64,000 bases of DNA from Lachnospiraceae bacterium (lineage in GTDB: Bacteria; Bacillota; Clostridia; Lachnospirales; Lachnospiraceae), in NCBI GenBank assembly GCA_910575105.1, contig CAJTDK010000003.1, positions 62,001 through 126,000 of the forward strand, read 5' to 3'. Positions 8,355 through 16,972 of the stretch are shown in pieces. The translations under genes and the position numbers were made by a program. Each line of letters begins with the position of its first letter. Within the stretch, counting starts at the first letter, position 1. A model generated the notes under the pieces. That model was not told the DNA's origin, did not search any database, and worked only from the letters and a program-made list of their open reading frames with translations.

Positions 8355-9126
8355 TTTTTTCATCCTCCTTAACCATCCGCAGAATCTCTTCTATAAACGC
8401 CCCATAATCCCTCGCCGGAGCGGATCTTAGGGAATATTCAAATATATTCATCCCGTGGGCAGGCGCCTCCGCCGCCGCCACACCGCTGCGTATCACTGTA
8501 TTAAACACCTTTGTATTAAGCTGCTTCGCCACAGTTCCCGCCATCTCAAGCACATCCCTGGAAAGCTTGCGCCTCTTTTCATATTTTGTCAGGATAATTC
8601 CCATAATCTTAAGCTTAGAATTCACTGACTGACGAACTGTCTCATAAGTCTCCTTAAGCTGCACAAGCCCGACCAGACTCAGTATCTCAGCGGACATCGG
8701 AATTATCAGGTAGTTCGCGGCACTGTATCCATTAAGCGTCAGGATATTAAATGCAGGCGGCGTGTCTATGATGATATAGTCATACAGCTTCTCCACCGGC
8801 TCCAGAAGGTTTTTAAGCAGCAGCTCCCTGTTCGCGGTTTTTAGCGTAGCTTCCGCACTGCTTAAAAGTATGTTGGACTGGATAATATCAATGTCACTGA
8901 TACGATGGATGATCTCATAGATAGTGGCATCTCCCTTAAGTCCTTCATAGATTGTCGGCCCTTTGTCAATATCCACGCCAAGGCTGAAGCCCATATTACC
9001 CTGAGGATCCATATCCACAGCCAGTACCTTATATCCTTTTCTTGCCAGACCGGCCGCAAGCGCGGCAGATGTGGTCGTCTTACCGACTCCACCTTTCTGG
9101 TTTGTCAATACAATTGTATGTGCCAC
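8335..9126 (-). CDS. ParA/Soj-family ATPase
   Basis: A 263-residue cytoplasmic P-loop ATPase with deviant Walker A KGGVGKTT near the N-terminus, A' motif DMDPQGN and Walker B IIIDTPP: the ParA/Soj pattern that allows ATP-dependent dimerisation and DNA or partner-protein patterning. The GTG start at 9126 is preferred because GGAGG lies 8 nt upstream; an ATG 15 nt earlier has no ribosome site. No parB or parS-like gene is adjacent. FlhF and FlhG, usual after flhA in Firmicutes, are absent from this window, so this protein may position flagella or chemoreceptor arrays. That role is inference. Confidence 0.85.
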   Translation of the reverse strand: MAHTIVLTNQKGGVGKTTTSAALAAGLARKGYKVLAVDMDPQGNMGFSLGVDIDKGPTIYEGLKGDATIYEIIHRISDIDIIQSNILLSSAEATLKTANRELLLKNLLEPVEKLYDYIIIDTPPAFNILTLNGYSAANYLIIPMSAEILSLVGLVQLKETYETVRQSVNSKLKIMGIILTKYEKRRKLSRDVLEMAGTVAKQLNTKVFNTVIRSGVAAAEAPAHGMNIFEYSLRSAPARDYGAFIEEILRMVKEDEKNGKKDE

Positions 9127-9148
9127 TTTTCTTTCCTCCATCTATGAC

Positions 9149-9185
9149 ATAAGCTGACAGGGACACGTCGCCTTTGTCAGCTTAT
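9149..9185. promoter_or_regulatory. Perfect 11-bp inverted repeat upstream of the parA-like gene
   Basis: ATAAGCTGACA (9149-9159) and TGTCAGCTTAT (9175-9185) are exact complements around a 15-nt loop, in the short gap between the EAL-HDOD gene and the parA-like gene. No T-run follows on the minus strand, so it is a poor terminator; an RNA processing or stability hairpin or a protein operator is possible. Confidence 0.5.
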
Positions 9186-9200
9186 CCAAGTTATATCATT

Positions 9201-10481
9201 TTATAACGCTTCAGTTTCTAATTTCTCCGCTTCCGGCGGATAATCAATCTCTGTCATCAGGCTGTTCCAGATCGCGTTAACCTCCTCTGCGCAGTCTACA
9301 TAAATCTGCGCCAGACCCTCGCTGGAGATTCCAAGCGCATCTGCACAGCTCTTGCTCGCCTTCCAGTCTGCTTTCTCATAAGCGATAACCAGCTTCTGCA
9401 GCGTACCTGCCATTCCGGTTCCCTCAAGCAGTGCTTCTTTGATCTCATCCGCAACCGGAATCTCCTCAAGAAGCTCTGATAACGGCGCATCCACCATATA
9501 ATCCAGCGTTGAGAACATCCCCATCATATACGCGTCATTGGAAGAGATATTACATGCCGGCGCTCTCTTGGCAAGCTCTGAAGCAAGCTTTGCCCGCAGG
9601 AAGGAGATCTTCAGGATCTCATCCGACCCCTCATTCTGTTCCTTATCAAAACTCAGCATATATACCCAGTGCCTGAGCTGCCCGATACCCAGGGTGATCA
9701 GCGCCTGACGGATCGATGCAGTTCTTGTACGCAGCGCAAAATACGCAGAGTTTACAAGACGCAGCAGCGCGTATGTAAGACCAGCATCACGGCTTATGAT
9801 TTCCTCTACATCCCCGAAGTTCGGCTCATCCTTAGATACCGCTATAACAAGCTGGAAGAAGTTCCCCTGCATATATTCCACTTTATCTACTTTGGATACC
9901 ATCGTATTCGCGATGTAGTTTCCTTCCAGATAATCAATATTAAGATCCATCGCCGCATCATACTGCTCACGGGAATTAACTTCTGTAGCGATACACTTCC
10001 TTCCGAAGCCCTTCGCCATCTCGATAATATTCTGTACCGTCCGCTGCTTCTGCAGGCTTTCCACATATCCCGTCATATTAATCCGGACATACGCCGCATA
10101 ATCCAGCATACTGAAATACTTCGGCGTAAACTGGAAATCATTGATCGCAAACCGGTAACCTGCCTCACAGTACTTCTTGATCAGCGGCATCGCCAGCGGA
10201 TGGATGATCACCGTATCCTCGATCTGAATGATAACCTTATCTTTCCCAAACATCTTCGGAGTATTCCGAAGAAGAAGGGACGGCGTAAATGTCACGAACA
10301 TCAGCCCGTCATTGATAATCTTGGCACTGTTGGCCACCAGAAAGTCCGAGATGGTATCAGCCGCAGACGCTTCACTGCTGTTGTACATGCTGTCCTTCCC
10401 ACCCTGGAAGATCAATTCATAGCCGATAATCTTTCCTGATTGTTTTTCCTTAATTGCCTGTCTTACTACACATCTGTCCAT
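9201..10481 (-). CDS. Degenerate EAL plus HDOD domain protein
   Basis: A 426-residue cytoplasmic protein of the YuxH type. The N-terminal half aligns by eye with an EAL fold, but key catalytic signatures have changed (GYELIF in place of EALLR, FAINDF in place of the DDFG motif), so cyclic-di-GMP hydrolysis is unlikely. The C-terminal half (ISRDAGLTYALLRLVNSAYFALRTRTASIRQALITLGIGQLRHW) is a clear HDOD domain. The start at 10481 is supported by TAATG overlap with cheV, a typical coupling arrangement. Being cotranscribed with cheV and the parA-like gene suggests a signalling scaffold for motility. Confidence 0.85.
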   Translation of the reverse strand: MDRCVVRQAIKEKQSGKIIGYELIFQGGKDSMYNSSEASAADTISDFLVANSAKIINDGLMFVTFTPSLLLRNTPKMFGKDKVIIQIEDTVIIHPLAMPLIKKYCEAGYRFAINDFQFTPKYFSMLDYAAYVRINMTGYVESLQKQRTVQNIIEMAKGFGRKCIATEVNSREQYDAAMDLNIDYLEGNYIANTMVSKVDKVEYMQGNFFQLVIAVSKDEPNFGDVEEIISRDAGLTYALLRLVNSAYFALRTRTASIRQALITLGIGQLRHWVYMLSFDKEQNEGSDEILKISFLRAKLASELAKRAPACNISSNDAYMMGMFSTLDYMVDAPLSELLEEIPVADEIKEALLEGTGMAGTLQKLVIAYEKADWKASKSCADALGISSEGLAQIYVDCAEEVNAIWNSLMTEIDYPPEAEKLETEAL

Positions 10482-11401
10482 TACTCTTCCCACCTAGTCA
10501 ACAATTCGTCCATAACAGTTACAAGATGACCAATCTCCGGCTTAGAAAGCTGTTCGTCTGCTCCGATTTCCTTACCCTTTATCTGCATCTCAGGGCTGAT
10601 CAGCGACGAAAAGATAATCAGCGGAATCTGCTTTAAATTGGCATCTGACTTTACAAGCTTGGTCAGCCTGTGGCCGTCCATCTTCGGCATCTCTATATCC
10701 GTGATGATAAGCGCAGCCTGCTGGCGCAGCTCATCTGGCTCAGAATCCCTGATAGCATGCAGATAATTCCATGCTTCCTGACCATTGTTAAACTGCACAA
10801 GATTCACATATCCAGCCTGATGGAGAGCTCTCTCGATCAGCTTCGCTAAAAGAATCGAATCTTCCACGCATATGATCCTGGCGTCGCTCTTCTGACGCTG
10901 CCCTAACGCATCGATCTCACCGAGCTGGATACTGGTCTCCGGAGCGATCTCTGCTACGATCTTTTCAAAATCCAGTATCGTGACAAGCTCTCCGCCGCAC
11001 TGAGCAATCCCTGTTGCAACGCCTTCCTCGCCCTTATTCAATGTCTTATCAGGCTTTTGGATGTCATTCCATGAAATCCGCTGAATTCCTACAACTGACT
11101 GTACACGGAATGCTATATTCATTTTATTAAAATTTGTAATTACAAACAAATCTCTCGACAGCTTTTCCGTCTTCTGTCCCGTCAGATAAAACGGAAGATC
11201 AACTACGGTAAGCATCGTATCGCGCGGTTTAAAAATCCCTTCCACCGATGAGTGGGCATGCGGCATCGGCTTTACTTTATCCGACATCATAATCTCCTTT
11301 ACCTTTGCCACATTAATACCATATAATTCGCCGTAAATCATGAATTCCATGATCTCTATTTCATTCGTTCCAGATTCCAAAAGTATCTCTGTATTCGCCA
11401 T
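10481..11401 (-). CDS. cheV: Chemotaxis adaptor/response regulator CheV
   Basis: CheV couples receptors to CheA and adapts through phosphorylation. Residues about 15-160 form a CheW-like domain (EIMEFMIYGELYGINVAKVKEIM...). Residues about 175-305 form a receiver domain with ICVEDS acidic pair, phospho-acceptor Asp in ALIITDIEMPKMDG, and conserved Ser/Lys further on (FSS..., LSKP). Length of 306 residues is standard. AGAAGGGATGG precedes the ATG. It sits with cheC and cheD in the flagellar operon, whereas cheA-cheW-cheR-cheB form a separate rightward operon at 38.7 kb. Confidence 0.95.
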   Translation of the reverse strand: MANTEILLESGTNEIEIMEFMIYGELYGINVAKVKEIMMSDKVKPMPHAHSSVEGIFKPRDTMLTVVDLPFYLTGQKTEKLSRDLFVITNFNKMNIAFRVQSVVGIQRISWNDIQKPDKTLNKGEEGVATGIAQCGGELVTILDFEKIVAEIAPETSIQLGEIDALGQRQKSDARIICVEDSILLAKLIERALHQAGYVNLVQFNNGQEAWNYLHAIRDSEPDELRQQAALIITDIEMPKMDGHRLTKLVKSDANLKQIPLIIFSSLISPEMQIKGKEIGADEQLSKPEIGHLVTVMDELLTRWEE

Positions 11402-11478
11402 AATATGCCATCCCTTCTCTTAATATAGTTCTATATTTAATATCGGCAGAAAATCCTTATTTCTAAGCCGCAAAAGCT

Positions 11479-11961
11479 TTAAAGAATGATTTCGGAACGG
11501 CCTGCGGTACGGATCCTGACGGTTCCGTCCGCCGCGTCAACCAGCATTGTCCTTGCGTAATTAAGACCTACGTCTTTTTTCAGAATCCTAATCTGTTCCG
11601 CACTCATAATTGCTTCCACACTTCTGATATTTCTCTCCCCAATATTACCGATTCCCCCGGCGCCCTTCATATCGAACATCTTGGCGCCGCCCGCAATCTT
11701 ACATTGATAACGTCTCTTAACTCCTCCAAATGCCGCCATTTTCCGCAACATTTCCTGAATTCCCGTATCTGCGAATTTAAAGACATTCATGTCGGACATG
11801 CTGCCGGCCTCCGGCAGCATGATATGAAGCAGCGCAGCTAGTTTAATTGCCGGGTCATACAGGCTGATACCAATACAAGAGCCGAGCGCGTAGGTAATGA
11901 GCACTCCCTCTCTTCTTGCAATCTTCATATCTGCAATTCCAACTTTTATTTCTTTATTCAT
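11479..11961 (-). CDS. cheD: Chemoreceptor glutamine deamidase CheD
   Basis: CheD deamidates glutamines on chemoreceptors and pairs with CheC in Bacillus-type adaptation. The catalytic triad is visible: Thr23 and Cys29 in ITYALGSCIGI and His46 in LLHIMLP. The later KIAGGAKMF and IGERNI segments are also typical. It is 160 residues, the expected size. Its start lies inside the cheC 3' end (8-bp overlap), which fits coupled synthesis of the CheC-CheD pair. Confidence 0.95.
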   Translation of the reverse strand: MNKEIKVGIADMKIARREGVLITYALGSCIGISLYDPAIKLAALLHIMLPEAGSMSDMNVFKFADTGIQEMLRKMAAFGGVKRRYQCKIAGGAKMFDMKGAGGIGNIGERNIRSVEAIMSAEQIRILKKDVGLNYARTMLVDAADGTVRIRTAGRSEIIL

Positions 11962-12580
11962 ACGGAGTCACCAGCCTATCCAACAGATAATTTAAAGACT
12001 GAATGTCGGGAAGCATCAGCAGGTTGCTGTCTACATTCCTTCCGCCGATGATACATTTGCCTGTGATCATCATCAGCTTATCAGACACATATCCGAATTC
12101 TGCCATTGGGACAGTCATGATCCCGCCGAGCATATTCACTGAAAAGGCCGGTACAGATAAAGAAATTTCCATATCGGCCAGTTTTGACAAAGAAAGTATG
12201 TATGAGGAAATAATGATATTTCCTACTTCGGTCGCCGCTGAAACTTCCATTTCACCCATTTGTTCGTATCCGCTGATGCTCTCATGGAGCACGCAGCCTG
12301 AGACTTCATTGATAAAGTCCATTTTCATGAGTAACAGCATGACCCCGCTGACATCGCCGGTCATCTGCACCAGAACTCCGGAGACGATGTCCTCCGGGTG
12401 CCCCAATGCCGCCACTGCCTCATTAAATCCAAGTATTTCTACATTCGGAACAGTCATCTCAACCCCAATCTTCAAAAGGCCGGACAGCGCTGTAGCTGCA
12501 TTGCCTGTTCCGATACTGCCGATCTCCCGCATCATATCCCGAGCGGTATCGTCCATATCTTCGTAACGCGTAATTTTCAT
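11954..12580 (-). CDS. cheC: CheY-P phosphatase CheC
   Basis: CheC dephosphorylates CheY-P and its activity is raised by CheD. The family carries two ExxN active sites. Here the second is intact (Glu118-Val-Gly-Asn121 in ATEVGNIIIS), but the first reads Glu19-Ile-Gly-Ser22 (REIGSIGTGNAATALS), with Ser replacing the catalytic Asn. It may therefore be single-sited. GGAGAGAGGTGG lies upstream of the ATG. The cheC-cheD overlap and the neighbouring FliY, which retains two ExxN motifs, suggest phosphatase duties are shared. Confidence 0.93.
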   Translation of the reverse strand: MKITRYEDMDDTARDMMREIGSIGTGNAATALSGLLKIGVEMTVPNVEILGFNEAVAALGHPEDIVSGVLVQMTGDVSGVMLLLMKMDFINEVSGCVLHESISGYEQMGEMEVSAATEVGNIIISSYILSLSKLADMEISLSVPAFSVNMLGGIMTVPMAEFGYVSDKLMMITGKCIIGGRNVDSNLLMLPDIQSLNYLLDRLVTPYE

Positions 12581-12607
12581 CCTGCACCACCTCTCTCCTC
12601 TTTTTCG

Positions 12608-13315
12608 TTATGAGCGCAGACCGTTGATCGTCTGCTCTATTTCATCTGATGTCTGCACCATCTTAAGCGCATATGTATAGGCACGCGAAGCAACCACGGT
12701 ATCTGACATCTCCTGCGCCATGTCTGTATTCGACAGCTCCAGATAACCTTCCATCATATCCGCGCCGTCGATACGTATCGGATTGCCGTTCTTCGGCACC
12801 GGGCTGAACTCATTGGAGCCTACAGACATCATGCCGTTTGTATTGGCAAAGGTAAATACTCCCGGTTCGCCGGTCAGCTCTCCGTTAATATAGCGGATCG
12901 GATTGCCGTTCCCGTCAAGGACATATTTCTGCGAATCAGTGAGCAGATAGAAATATCCGTCATTATGCAGGGAAACCGAAAAATTACCTGCGCGTGTATA
13001 GGTGATCTCATTCGTCGTCTGGTTGCGGACCATAAAGAATGCATCCGGCTCCATGATCGCATAATTATGACCTCCCTCTGGTGCCGCCGAGACACCATTT
13101 GACGAAAAATCCGTATTCGTATGCTGTATCTTTACTCCTGTACCTGTCGTAACTCTCTCCTGGCTGTGCATGTTATAATACATCAGATCCATGAATACGG
13201 CGCTTTTTGATTTGTATCCTACGGTATTCACATTCGCAACGTTGTTAGAAATTACACTTAATTTATCCTGTTCTGTTATCATGCCTCTGGCACCTGAATA
13301 AAAAGAAGCATTCAT
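12608..13315 (-). CDS. flgG: Flagellar basal-body rod protein (FlgG/FlgF family)
   Basis: A 235-residue rod/hook-family protein forming part of the periplasmic-side distal rod. The N-terminal D0 motif (KLSVISNNVANVNTVGYKSKSAVF) and the C-terminal motif (GYLELSNTDMAQEMSDTVVASRAYTYALKMVQTSDEIEQTINGLR) are diagnostic. It lies 18 nt behind a second family member, as in other Firmicutes (FlhO/FlhP or FlgF/FlgG pairs). Which of the two is the true FlgG equivalent cannot be settled by eye; the NTDMAQEM element favours this one. Confidence 0.8.
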   Translation of the reverse strand: MNASFYSGARGMITEQDKLSVISNNVANVNTVGYKSKSAVFMDLMYYNMHSQERVTTGTGVKIQHTNTDFSSNGVSAAPEGGHNYAIMEPDAFFMVRNQTTNEITYTRAGNFSVSLHNDGYFYLLTDSQKYVLDGNGNPIRYINGELTGEPGVFTFANTNGMMSVGSNEFSPVPKNGNPIRIDGADMMEGYLELSNTDMAQEMSDTVVASRAYTYALKMVQTSDEIEQTINGLRS

Positions 13316-13333
13316 CTGCTATCCCACCTTTCC

Positions 13334-14083
13334 CTATGTCGGTCCGATCTGTACAATCTTCGCCGCAAGCTGATCATACATCTTAAGCACCTGCGCCGCA
13401 CTCTGAAGCGCCCGCTCCGACGCCATCATCTGCGTATATTCCTGAATAATATCTACATTGGAATCCTCTACAAACTCCTGCATGATCGATGTATTCACAT
13501 CCTGGGGCGCCGCCGTCGCAACGAACATATCGCCGGTCGTCTTCTCAAGCTGCGTGTCGTAATCCTGAAAATCCACAACACGGATCCGTCCAAAGTACTG
13601 GCCGGTCTCTTCTGATGTAATATTGCCCAGTGAATCGCAGCTGATCTTATCGGTCCCAAGATAGATCGGCCCGTTCGTCCCAAGGACGCGGCCCACTCCG
13701 TCAAGATAGAGATATCCTTCGTTGTCAAGAATAAATGAACCGTTTCTTGTGTAGGTGACGCCATTTCCGGACTGAACGGCAAAAAAGCCGCTCCCCTGAA
13801 GCGCGAAATCCAGTGAGCTTGCCGTAGGCGTAATTCCCCCTTGGGTATAATTGGTCACATTGCCGTCTCCTGTTACGATGCAGTTCATCCGTCCGATCTG
13901 GGTCGGATTGCTCTTATCCGTGTTTCCGATACGGTATATCATCTCATCCTGAAATGTGGTCTGTGTAAAAGTATCCTGTCTGAATCCCGGTGTGGAAATA
14001 TTGGCCATATTATTACCGATTACATTCAGATTCCTTGTCTGTGTCAGTACACCGGATGCCAGATTATAAAATCCTTTAAACAT
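13334..14083 (-). CDS. flgF: Flagellar basal-body rod protein (FlgF/FlgG family)
   Basis: A 249-residue paralogue of the next gene. N-terminal MFKGFYNLASGVLTQ and LNVIGNNMANISTPGFRQDTF carry the rod/hook consensus; the C-terminus (SNVDIIQEYTQMMASERALQSAAQVLKMYDQLAAKIVQIG) is the matching D0 helix, though with VDIIQEY in place of the commoner VNxxxE. AAAGGAGGGGGC precedes the ATG, and the start overlaps the sigma-28 gene by 8 bp. FlgF versus FlgG assignment is tentative. Confidence 0.78.
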   Translation of the reverse strand: MFKGFYNLASGVLTQTRNLNVIGNNMANISTPGFRQDTFTQTTFQDEMIYRIGNTDKSNPTQIGRMNCIVTGDGNVTNYTQGGITPTASSLDFALQGSGFFAVQSGNGVTYTRNGSFILDNEGYLYLDGVGRVLGTNGPIYLGTDKISCDSLGNITSEETGQYFGRIRVVDFQDYDTQLEKTTGDMFVATAAPQDVNTSIMQEFVEDSNVDIIQEYTQMMASERALQSAAQVLKMYDQLAAKIVQIGPT

Positions 14084-14870
14084 GAGCCCCCTCCTTTCTT
14101 TCTGTCCCCATATCCATCTCCTGCTGGAGATATTCTTTCAGTCTGCGTATTGCGTTTGCATGGATCTGTGAGATTCTCGGCTCACTTACCTCCATGACCG
14201 CCGCGATCTCTTTCATATTTAATTCCTCTACATAGTAAAGGGATATTACAAGTTTTTCTTTTTCTTTTAAGGAATTGATCCCGTCCTTAAGTACCTGACG
14301 GAACTCGTTCTCCAGATATTTTTCCTCGGGCTGTTTCGTAAAATCCAGGGAAAGAAGTGAAGATACTCTCTGCTTCTCCTGCGTCTCTTCCATCACCATA
14401 TCCAGTGACAGCACAGAAGACAGGTTCATCTTACCCATAACCTCCTGAAGCTTATCGAGCTTCATCCCCAGCTCCTTCGCGATCTCCTCCATAGACGGCA
14501 TCGATCCGGTTCTGGCATACATCTCTGTCGCCTTATCCTGTATCTCTTTAAAGCTCTTTCGCACTGTCCGGGGTACCCAGTCCTGCTTTCTGGCGATATC
14601 GATGATCATGCCGTGTATCCTTCTGGATACATACGTCTCGAACTTGGCGTTCTTCCCTGCGTCATACTTATCAAGAGCCTTCATCAGCACGATAACGCCT
14701 TCATTGATAATATCTTCCACCTGGGTAAACCCAAGATAGACATCTCTCATCTGCACGGCAATGCTTTTTACAATATACAGATAACGGAGAGTAAGCTCTT
14801 TTTTTATCTCGGCGCTTCCTGTCGCCTGATATAATGCAAGAAGCTCTTCATTTGTCCTGCTGTCTTCCAT
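14076..14870 (-). CDS. fliA: Flagellar sigma-28 family RNA polymerase sigma factor
   Basis: A 264-residue alternative sigma factor of the FliA/SigD/WhiG group. Region 2 (QVEDIINEGVIVLMKALDKYD...FETYVSRRIHGMIID) and region 4 helix-turn-helix (LNMKEIAAVMEVSEPRISQIHANAIRRLKE) are clear, separated by the short region 3 (RTVRKSFKEIQ, PSMEEIAKELGM) of this class. It should read the TTAA-N15-GCCGATAA-type promoters at 3092-3118 and 7491-7517 and be held by FlgM at 2663-2971. GGGGGGAGATTAAG precedes the ATG. Position directly after flhA matches sigD in Bacillus except that flhF and flhG are missing between them. Confidence 0.93.
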   Translation of the reverse strand: MEDSRTNEELLALYQATGSAEIKKELTLRYLYIVKSIAVQMRDVYLGFTQVEDIINEGVIVLMKALDKYDAGKNAKFETYVSRRIHGMIIDIARKQDWVPRTVRKSFKEIQDKATEMYARTGSMPSMEEIAKELGMKLDKLQEVMGKMNLSSVLSLDMVMEETQEKQRVSSLLSLDFTKQPEEKYLENEFRQVLKDGINSLKEKEKLVISLYYVEELNMKEIAAVMEVSEPRISQIHANAIRRLKEYLQQEMDMGTERKEGAHV

Positions 14871-14896
14871 CGGCTTAATCTCCCCCCTTTGCGCCC

Positions 14897-16969
14897 CTAC
14901 TTCGTTATATTGCCAATTGCCTGTATCTGTACATTATTCGATATCTCATGAAATGACAGTACATAGATCGACGGATAGAACTGTTCCAGCATCCGATACA
15001 CATATACACGGATCACCTGGCTGGTCAGGATGATCGGCTCCTGAGACAGATCGTGGAATTTCTTTACCGCATTGCCGATCTGCATTACCACGCTCTGCAT
15101 TACATCCGGCGCCAACGCCATATAGTATCCCTGATCGCCTTTTGTTAAGCTTGATACCATCATCTTCTCAAGGTCTGCATCCAGCGTAAGCACTCTCATC
15201 TGGCCGTCACGGCAGAACTTGCTTGTTATGGTCCGCTTAAGGGCAGTTCTTATGTTCTCGATAATGGTCGTCATATCGATCCCTGTTGTCGCAGCATCAG
15301 AAATCGTCTCCATGATCGTCTCCATATCCTTAATCGGTATACCTTCCTTTAACAGGCTCACTAAGATCTTCTGCAGCGTCCCGTGAGACACGATACCCGG
15401 AACTACCTCATCTACAAGGCTTCCCGATCTCTGCTTCTGGCTTTCTACCAGCTTCACGACCTCTTCTCTGTTGAGCAACTCATGCGCGTGCCTGCGGATC
15501 GTCTCCGAAAGATGCGTTACCATAACGGACAGCGGGTCAATAACTGTATATCCGTATATTTCAGCCATCTCCTTGTTCTCTGGAAGTATCCATTTACTTG
15601 GGATACCATAAGCCGGCTCGATCGTCTCGATCCCGTCGATCTCGCCCACCGGCTCATCCGGCTCAAGCGCAAGGTAATGGTCCACCAGAATCTCTCCCCG
15701 CTCAACCTCTTCACCCTTGATCTTAATGACATACTGGTTAGTCGTCAGACTGGAGCTGTCCCTAAGCCGTACCGACGGCACGACAAATCCCATCTCCTGT
15801 GCGTATTGTCTCCGGAAGATGACAATACGGTTGATCATCTTTCCTCCGCTTCCTTCATCCACAAGCGGAATCAGACTGTATCCAAATTCCATCTCTATCG
15901 GCTCTACGCCGATCAAAGCATAGACGTTATTGATATCTCTGTAATATTCTTCCTCGCTCGGCTCCTCGGCATCGGCATCCGGCTGTGCCAGCATACCCAT
16001 CTCCTGTGCGGCGGCAGCCTCTGCCACCTCTGTCATCTTGGTCATCAGGCGGTATCCGGTGAGCAGAAGCACCGTTGCCAGTATGCCAAGCTGAAGCTTA
16101 GGCATCCCCGGTATGAGGATAAGTACTGCCAATACTGCTCCGGTGAACATGATCGCTCTCGGCTGAGATTTGAACTGGCCGGATACATCTTCATTAAGGC
16201 TTCCCTCTGATACAGACCTTGTAACGATCATACCTGTCGCTGTCGAGATAAGCAGCGCCGGTATCTGGGAAACAAGGCCGTCGCCTACCGTAGCAATAGA
16301 GTATACGGATAAAGCATCCTGCAGCGTCATGCCTGCCTGCACGATACCGATGATAAAGCCGCCGATCAGATTGACAAAGGTGATGATAATCGACATGATC
16401 GAGTCACCCTTTACAATCTTCGTCGCACCATCCATCGCGCCGTAAAAATCGGATTCCCTCTGTATCTTGGCACGTCTGCCCTTCGCCTCTGCCTCATTGA
16501 TCAGCCCGGCGCTTAAGTCAGCGTCGATCGCCATCTGCTTACCAGGCATAGCATCAAGTGTGAATCTGGCAGCAACCTCAGCGACACGCTCAGCACCCTT
16601 AGTAATAACAAGGAACTGTACTAATACGATGATGAAAAAGATAACGAAGCCGACTACGACATTCCCGCGCAGTACGAATGTACCAAACGCCTGAATAACC
16701 TGACCGGACTGCCCCTGATTCGACAGGATATTCCTTGTGGACGATACATTAAGCCCCAGCCTGAACAGCGTCGTGACAAGCAAAAGGGACGGGAATGTAG
16801 ACAATTCCAACGGTTCTTTGATATTCATGCTTATAATCAGAATAACCATGGAAATCGCCATATTTATAATAATTAATACGTCCATCAAAAATGGACTTAA
16901 GGGAATGATCAAAAGCAGGACAATAACAAGCACACACACTGTCACTGCATTACTCAGTAATTTCTTCAT
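14897..16969 (-). CDS. flhA: Flagellar export gate protein FlhA
   Basis: FlhA forms the nonameric ring of the type III export gate. The 690-residue protein has about eight N-terminal hydrophobic segments, the conserved cytoplasmic loop (RVAEVAARFTLDAMPGKQMAIDADL), and a large C-terminal cytoplasmic domain that docks chaperone-substrate complexes. Its start overlaps the flhB end region closely (4-nt gap), with GATGGAGTAAAG doubling as flhB coding sequence and ribosome site. It is complete. Confidence 0.97.
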   Translation of the reverse strand: MKKLLSNAVTVCVLVIVLLLIIPLSPFLMDVLIIINMAISMVILIISMNIKEPLELSTFPSLLLVTTLFRLGLNVSSTRNILSNQGQSGQVIQAFGTFVLRGNVVVGFVIFFIIVLVQFLVITKGAERVAEVAARFTLDAMPGKQMAIDADLSAGLINEAEAKGRRAKIQRESDFYGAMDGATKIVKGDSIMSIIITFVNLIGGFIIGIVQAGMTLQDALSVYSIATVGDGLVSQIPALLISTATGMIVTRSVSEGSLNEDVSGQFKSQPRAIMFTGAVLAVLILIPGMPKLQLGILATVLLLTGYRLMTKMTEVAEAAAAQEMGMLAQPDADAEEPSEEEYYRDINNVYALIGVEPIEMEFGYSLIPLVDEGSGGKMINRIVIFRRQYAQEMGFVVPSVRLRDSSSLTTNQYVIKIKGEEVERGEILVDHYLALEPDEPVGEIDGIETIEPAYGIPSKWILPENKEMAEIYGYTVIDPLSVMVTHLSETIRRHAHELLNREEVVKLVESQKQRSGSLVDEVVPGIVSHGTLQKILVSLLKEGIPIKDMETIMETISDAATTGIDMTTIIENIRTALKRTITSKFCRDGQMRVLTLDADLEKMMVSSLTKGDQGYYMALAPDVMQSVVMQIGNAVKKFHDLSQEPIILTSQVIRVYVYRMLEQFYPSIYVLSFHEISNNVQIQAIGNITK

Positions 16970-16972
16970 GCT

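Noticed and set aside
7705-8372. Two long rightward frames opposite the ComFB-domain gene
   Set aside because: They are antisense shadows of the Glu/Lys/Ala-rich stretch (Ser/Phe/Leu-rich translation) with no ribosome site.
9669-10439. A 256-codon rightward frame opposite the EAL-HDOD gene
   Set aside because: Antisense shadow; composition rich in His/Arg/Ile, no ribosome site, and the opposite strand carries clear domains.
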